From NCBI GenBank assembly GCA_041394945.1, contig JAWKHH010000002.1:566501-630500 (forward strand): DNA of 64,000 nucleotides, written 5' to 3'. The notes under the pieces were generated by a model. That model worked only from the letters and a program-made list of their open reading frames with translations, had not been told where the DNA came from and did no database searches. Below are positions 62,299 through 64,000 of this stretch, piece by piece (position 1 is the stretch's first letter; the number at the start of each line of letters is the position of its first letter). The position numbers and the translations under genes were made by a program. Source of the stretch: Bryobacteraceae bacterium (GTDB taxonomy: Bacteria; Acidobacteriota; Terriglobia; Bryobacterales; Bryobacteraceae).

Positions 62299-64000
62299 AA
62301 GGGCTCTGGCGGCTGGCCGTGATCGGCGCACTCGCGGCCGTCACGGCGTGGAACTGCGGGTTTGACCAGTCTTTGCGCGAGTACTTGAGCGGCTACTTCT
62401 GGCTCCCGTTCGCCGAGCACCCGACCGGTTTCGCCGCCAATGCCAAGCCGGCGCTCGATGCGCCGTTCGCGGGGATGGACCCAGCTCCCGCGCCGCGGCC
62501 GCTGGTGCTGCTGCGTTCGATCTACCGGGGCAATGAGGCCAATCCGAATCCCCCGCAGGCGCTGGCGGCGGCACGGATGGACGGGTCGTTGACGGCGCGC
62601 CAGCGGGAAGAAGTGGAGTTGATCGATGCCAAGCTCGATCTGCGGATCGGTGAGGCGGACAGTCCGGCACACCTGGAAACCGCCAGACGAAAGCTGTCGG
62701 CGTTTCTGGCTCGCGCCAACACTCCTGAGTACCTGAGCGAGGCCCGCGGATGGCTGGCACGCGTCCACTACCTACTCGGTGATCGTGCGTCGGCCGGGAA
62801 GATCTATCTCGACGAAGCGGCGCGGACGGATTCCAATCTGAGCCGCGAGACGCTGGCCTCGTCGCTTCAGATACTCTACGGCTACGATGGCGGCGCCGAT
62901 CTCGCCGAACATCTCAGCGAGTATTTCGATACGCCGGAGCACGCCGCGTTCGCGATCAAGGTGGTAACCAATCCGCATACGTTCGGCGAGTATGAGAAGT
63001 TCACCATGCCGCCGTACCAGCGAATCAAGGAACTGCTCGCCGCTCATGGGGAGTTGTTCCGGACCGACGCCGGGGCGCGGCAATTGGCGCTGCTCGGGAT
63101 GCGGACGGCGCTGCGGGCGGCGGATCCCAAGGCGGCGATCGCCATGGCACGCAAGGTGCCGCGCAACTCTGCGGTGCGGCGCGATCCGGATTTTTTGTGG
63201 ATGCTCGCATCGGCGAACTTCGTCACCAAGAACTACGCAGGCGCCGCGACGCCGCTGCTGCGGTTGTTCCGGTCCCGAGAAGTGGAGAAAGACAAGCGGG
63301 CGGCTGCGGCGTACGGACTCTGCGGTGTGTATGCGAAGACCGGCAACTACGTGGAGCGGATCCGCTACGGATTATGGCTCGCGCGGGAAGTTCCGAGAGA
63401 CGCGTACTGGGGGCTGACGAGCGTCGCGGATTTCTCGGTGTACTGGGCGCTCTCGGGTCTCGACGTGCACCTGCTACTCGACGCCGAAGCGCCGGAGGAG
63501 GCCCTGCGCGAGTACATCGCGAAGTACGGCGCTGATCGCCGGGTGACCTATGCGCTAGCGGTGCGGGCGGCGCGTGCAGACCGCTACGAGGAGGCCGCCC
63601 AGTTGTACGATCGCGCGGGGACGCCGTCGCGCGCGGCGCGGATGCGGCGAACGGCGGAGTTGCACGCGGCTGCGAAGACCGGCGATGGGCAGTCGCGGTA
63701 CAAGTTCGCGGAGTACGTGTCGCGGAATCAGGAGCGGCTGTACTTCAACGCGATGCTATGGATGATGGATCAGCGCTATGCGTTCACGTCGGCGGAGGAT
63801 TGGCGGCTACTGCGATCGGAGCGCGAGCGGCTGGTGCGGGTGGAGCGGCGGTTGAAGGACGAGCAGGAAGAGCGATGGCGGGCGTACACGATGCTGCGGG
63901 AGATCGCAAGGGAACAGGGCCGGACGGAGTTGGGGAAGCGGTCTGCGGAGTTGGCGCTCGATTGTTTGCGGAGGATGAGCGAACGGTTCGGGCGGTTGGA
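62295..64000 (+). CDS. Hypothetical protein, helical-repeat (TPR-like), 3' truncated by window
   Basis: Open from ATG 62295 to the window end with no stop (~568 residues seen). It starts with a signal-like helix (LWRLAVIGALAAVTAWNCG) and continues as helical repeats: LASSLQILYGYDGGADLAEHLSEYF, ALRAADPKAAIAMARKVP, AAAAYGLCGVYAKTGNYVERIRYGLWLAREVPRDAYWGL, VTYALAVRAARADRYEEAAQLYDRAG. The pattern suggests a TPR-like scaffold. Coupled with the upstream gene (4-bp overlap). Strongly G-ending codons. Confidence 0.68.
   Translation, partial: MKGLWRLAVIGALAAVTAWNCGFDQSLREYLSGYFWLPFAEHPTGFAANAKPALDAPFAGMDPAPAPRPLVLLRSIYRGNEANPNPPQALAAARMDGSLTARQREEVELIDAKLDLRIGEADSPAHLETARRKLSAFLARANTPEYLSEARGWLARVHYLLGDRASAGKIYLDEAARTDSNLSRETLASSLQILYGYDGGADLAEHLSEYFDTPEHAAFAIKVVTNPHTFGEYEKFTMPPYQRIKELLAAHGELFRTDAGARQLALLGMRTALRAADPKAAIAMARKVPRNSAVRRDPDFLWMLASANFVTKNYAGAATPLLRLFRSREVEKDKRAAAAYGLCGVYAKTGNYVERIRYGLWLAREVPRDAYWGLTSVADFSVYWALSGLDVHLLLDAEAPEEALREYIAKYGADRRVTYALAVRAARADRYEEAAQLYDRAGTPSRAARMRRTAELHAAAKTGDGQSRYKFAEYVSRNQERLYFNAMLWMMDQRYAFTSAEDWRLLRSERERLVRVERRLKDEQEERWRAYTMLREIAREQGRTELGKRSAELALDCLRRMSERFGRL

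Noticed and set aside
1..64000. CRISPR arrays, prophage or secretion-system modules
   Set aside because: No regularly spaced direct repeats with unique spacers, no cas, phage structural or secretion ATPase genes were seen.

Overview
The window is GC-rich, densely packed bacterial DNA. It fits an Acidobacteriota member of the Solibacter/Bryobacter branch, judged by gene content alone. The clues are an Oar-type TonB-dependent receptor, a secreted protein carrying the Solibacter-type C-terminal domain (TIGR03437-like), several small carboxypeptidase-regulatory-domain proteins, Tat-exported sugar isomerases, a DUF1080 protein, a Tat-exported sulfatase and many M16/M48/matrixin-type exported peptidases. 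No rRNA, complete tRNA, CRISPR array, riboswitch or phage module was seen. One insertion sequence is present.

Layout. 0-5 kb: the 3' part of a TonB receptor and a YjhG/YagF-type sugar-acid dehydratase. 5-7.2 kb (minus): an M48 lipoprotein peptidase and an exported beta-carbonic-anhydrase homologue with an altered catalytic dyad. 7.2-14 kb (plus): a tight run of a very long GMC oxidoreductase, an acyl-CoA ligase, a PrmA-like methyltransferase and an HDAC-family deacetylase, with stop/start overlaps between the last three. 14-17 kb: a redoxin plus a small carboxypeptidase-regulatory-domain protein (minus), an exported esterase and a PAP2 phosphatase. 17.0-19.3 kb: an IS1634-like element bounded by inverted repeats and a target duplication. 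It carries a frameshifted transposase and a KTSC-domain passenger gene, and lies in what was a 7-bp gap between two convergent genes. 19.3-26 kb (minus): HPt, MoxR ATPase, DUF58, BatA-like and VWA proteins, the classical MoxR/VWA cluster. 26-28.5 kb: esterase, OsmC, methyltransferase and a small low-complexity secreted protein.

28.5-40.2 kb (minus) is a long, largely overlapping run: XdhC, MocA-like nucleotidyltransferase, AsmA-like protein, a GAF/coiled-coil protein, an Slt-type lytic transglycosylase, a KAT/methionine-type aminotransferase and an active/inactive M16 peptidase pair. 40.3-44 kb (plus): HAD phosphatase, Tat-exported isomerase, enoyl-CoA hydratase and an MgtC/DUF4010 membrane protein. 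44-48.2 kb: an FHA-TM-lytic transglycosylase fusion and a sulfatase (minus), with a divergent VWA-like secreted protein. 48.2-50.6 kb: two divergent histidine kinases. 50.6-57 kb (minus): the TIGR03437-like protein, a polytopic GT-C-like membrane protein and a matrixin-like metalloprotease. 57-64 kb: isomerase, M1-like gluzincin, DUF1080 protein, purple-acid-phosphatase-like enzyme and a two-gene operon of unknown function running off the window.

Functionally the window is dominated by the envelope: polymer and sugar-acid utilisation, cell-wall lysis, exported hydrolases and MoxR/VWA chaperoning. The most unusual items are the KTSC gene inside the insertion sequence, the FHA-TM-transglycosylase fusion, the long C-terminal extension of the GMC oxidoreductase, the degenerate carbonic anhydrase and an isolated tRNA 5'-half-like sequence. 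Plus-strand composition also changes from C>G to G>C near 53-55 kb.
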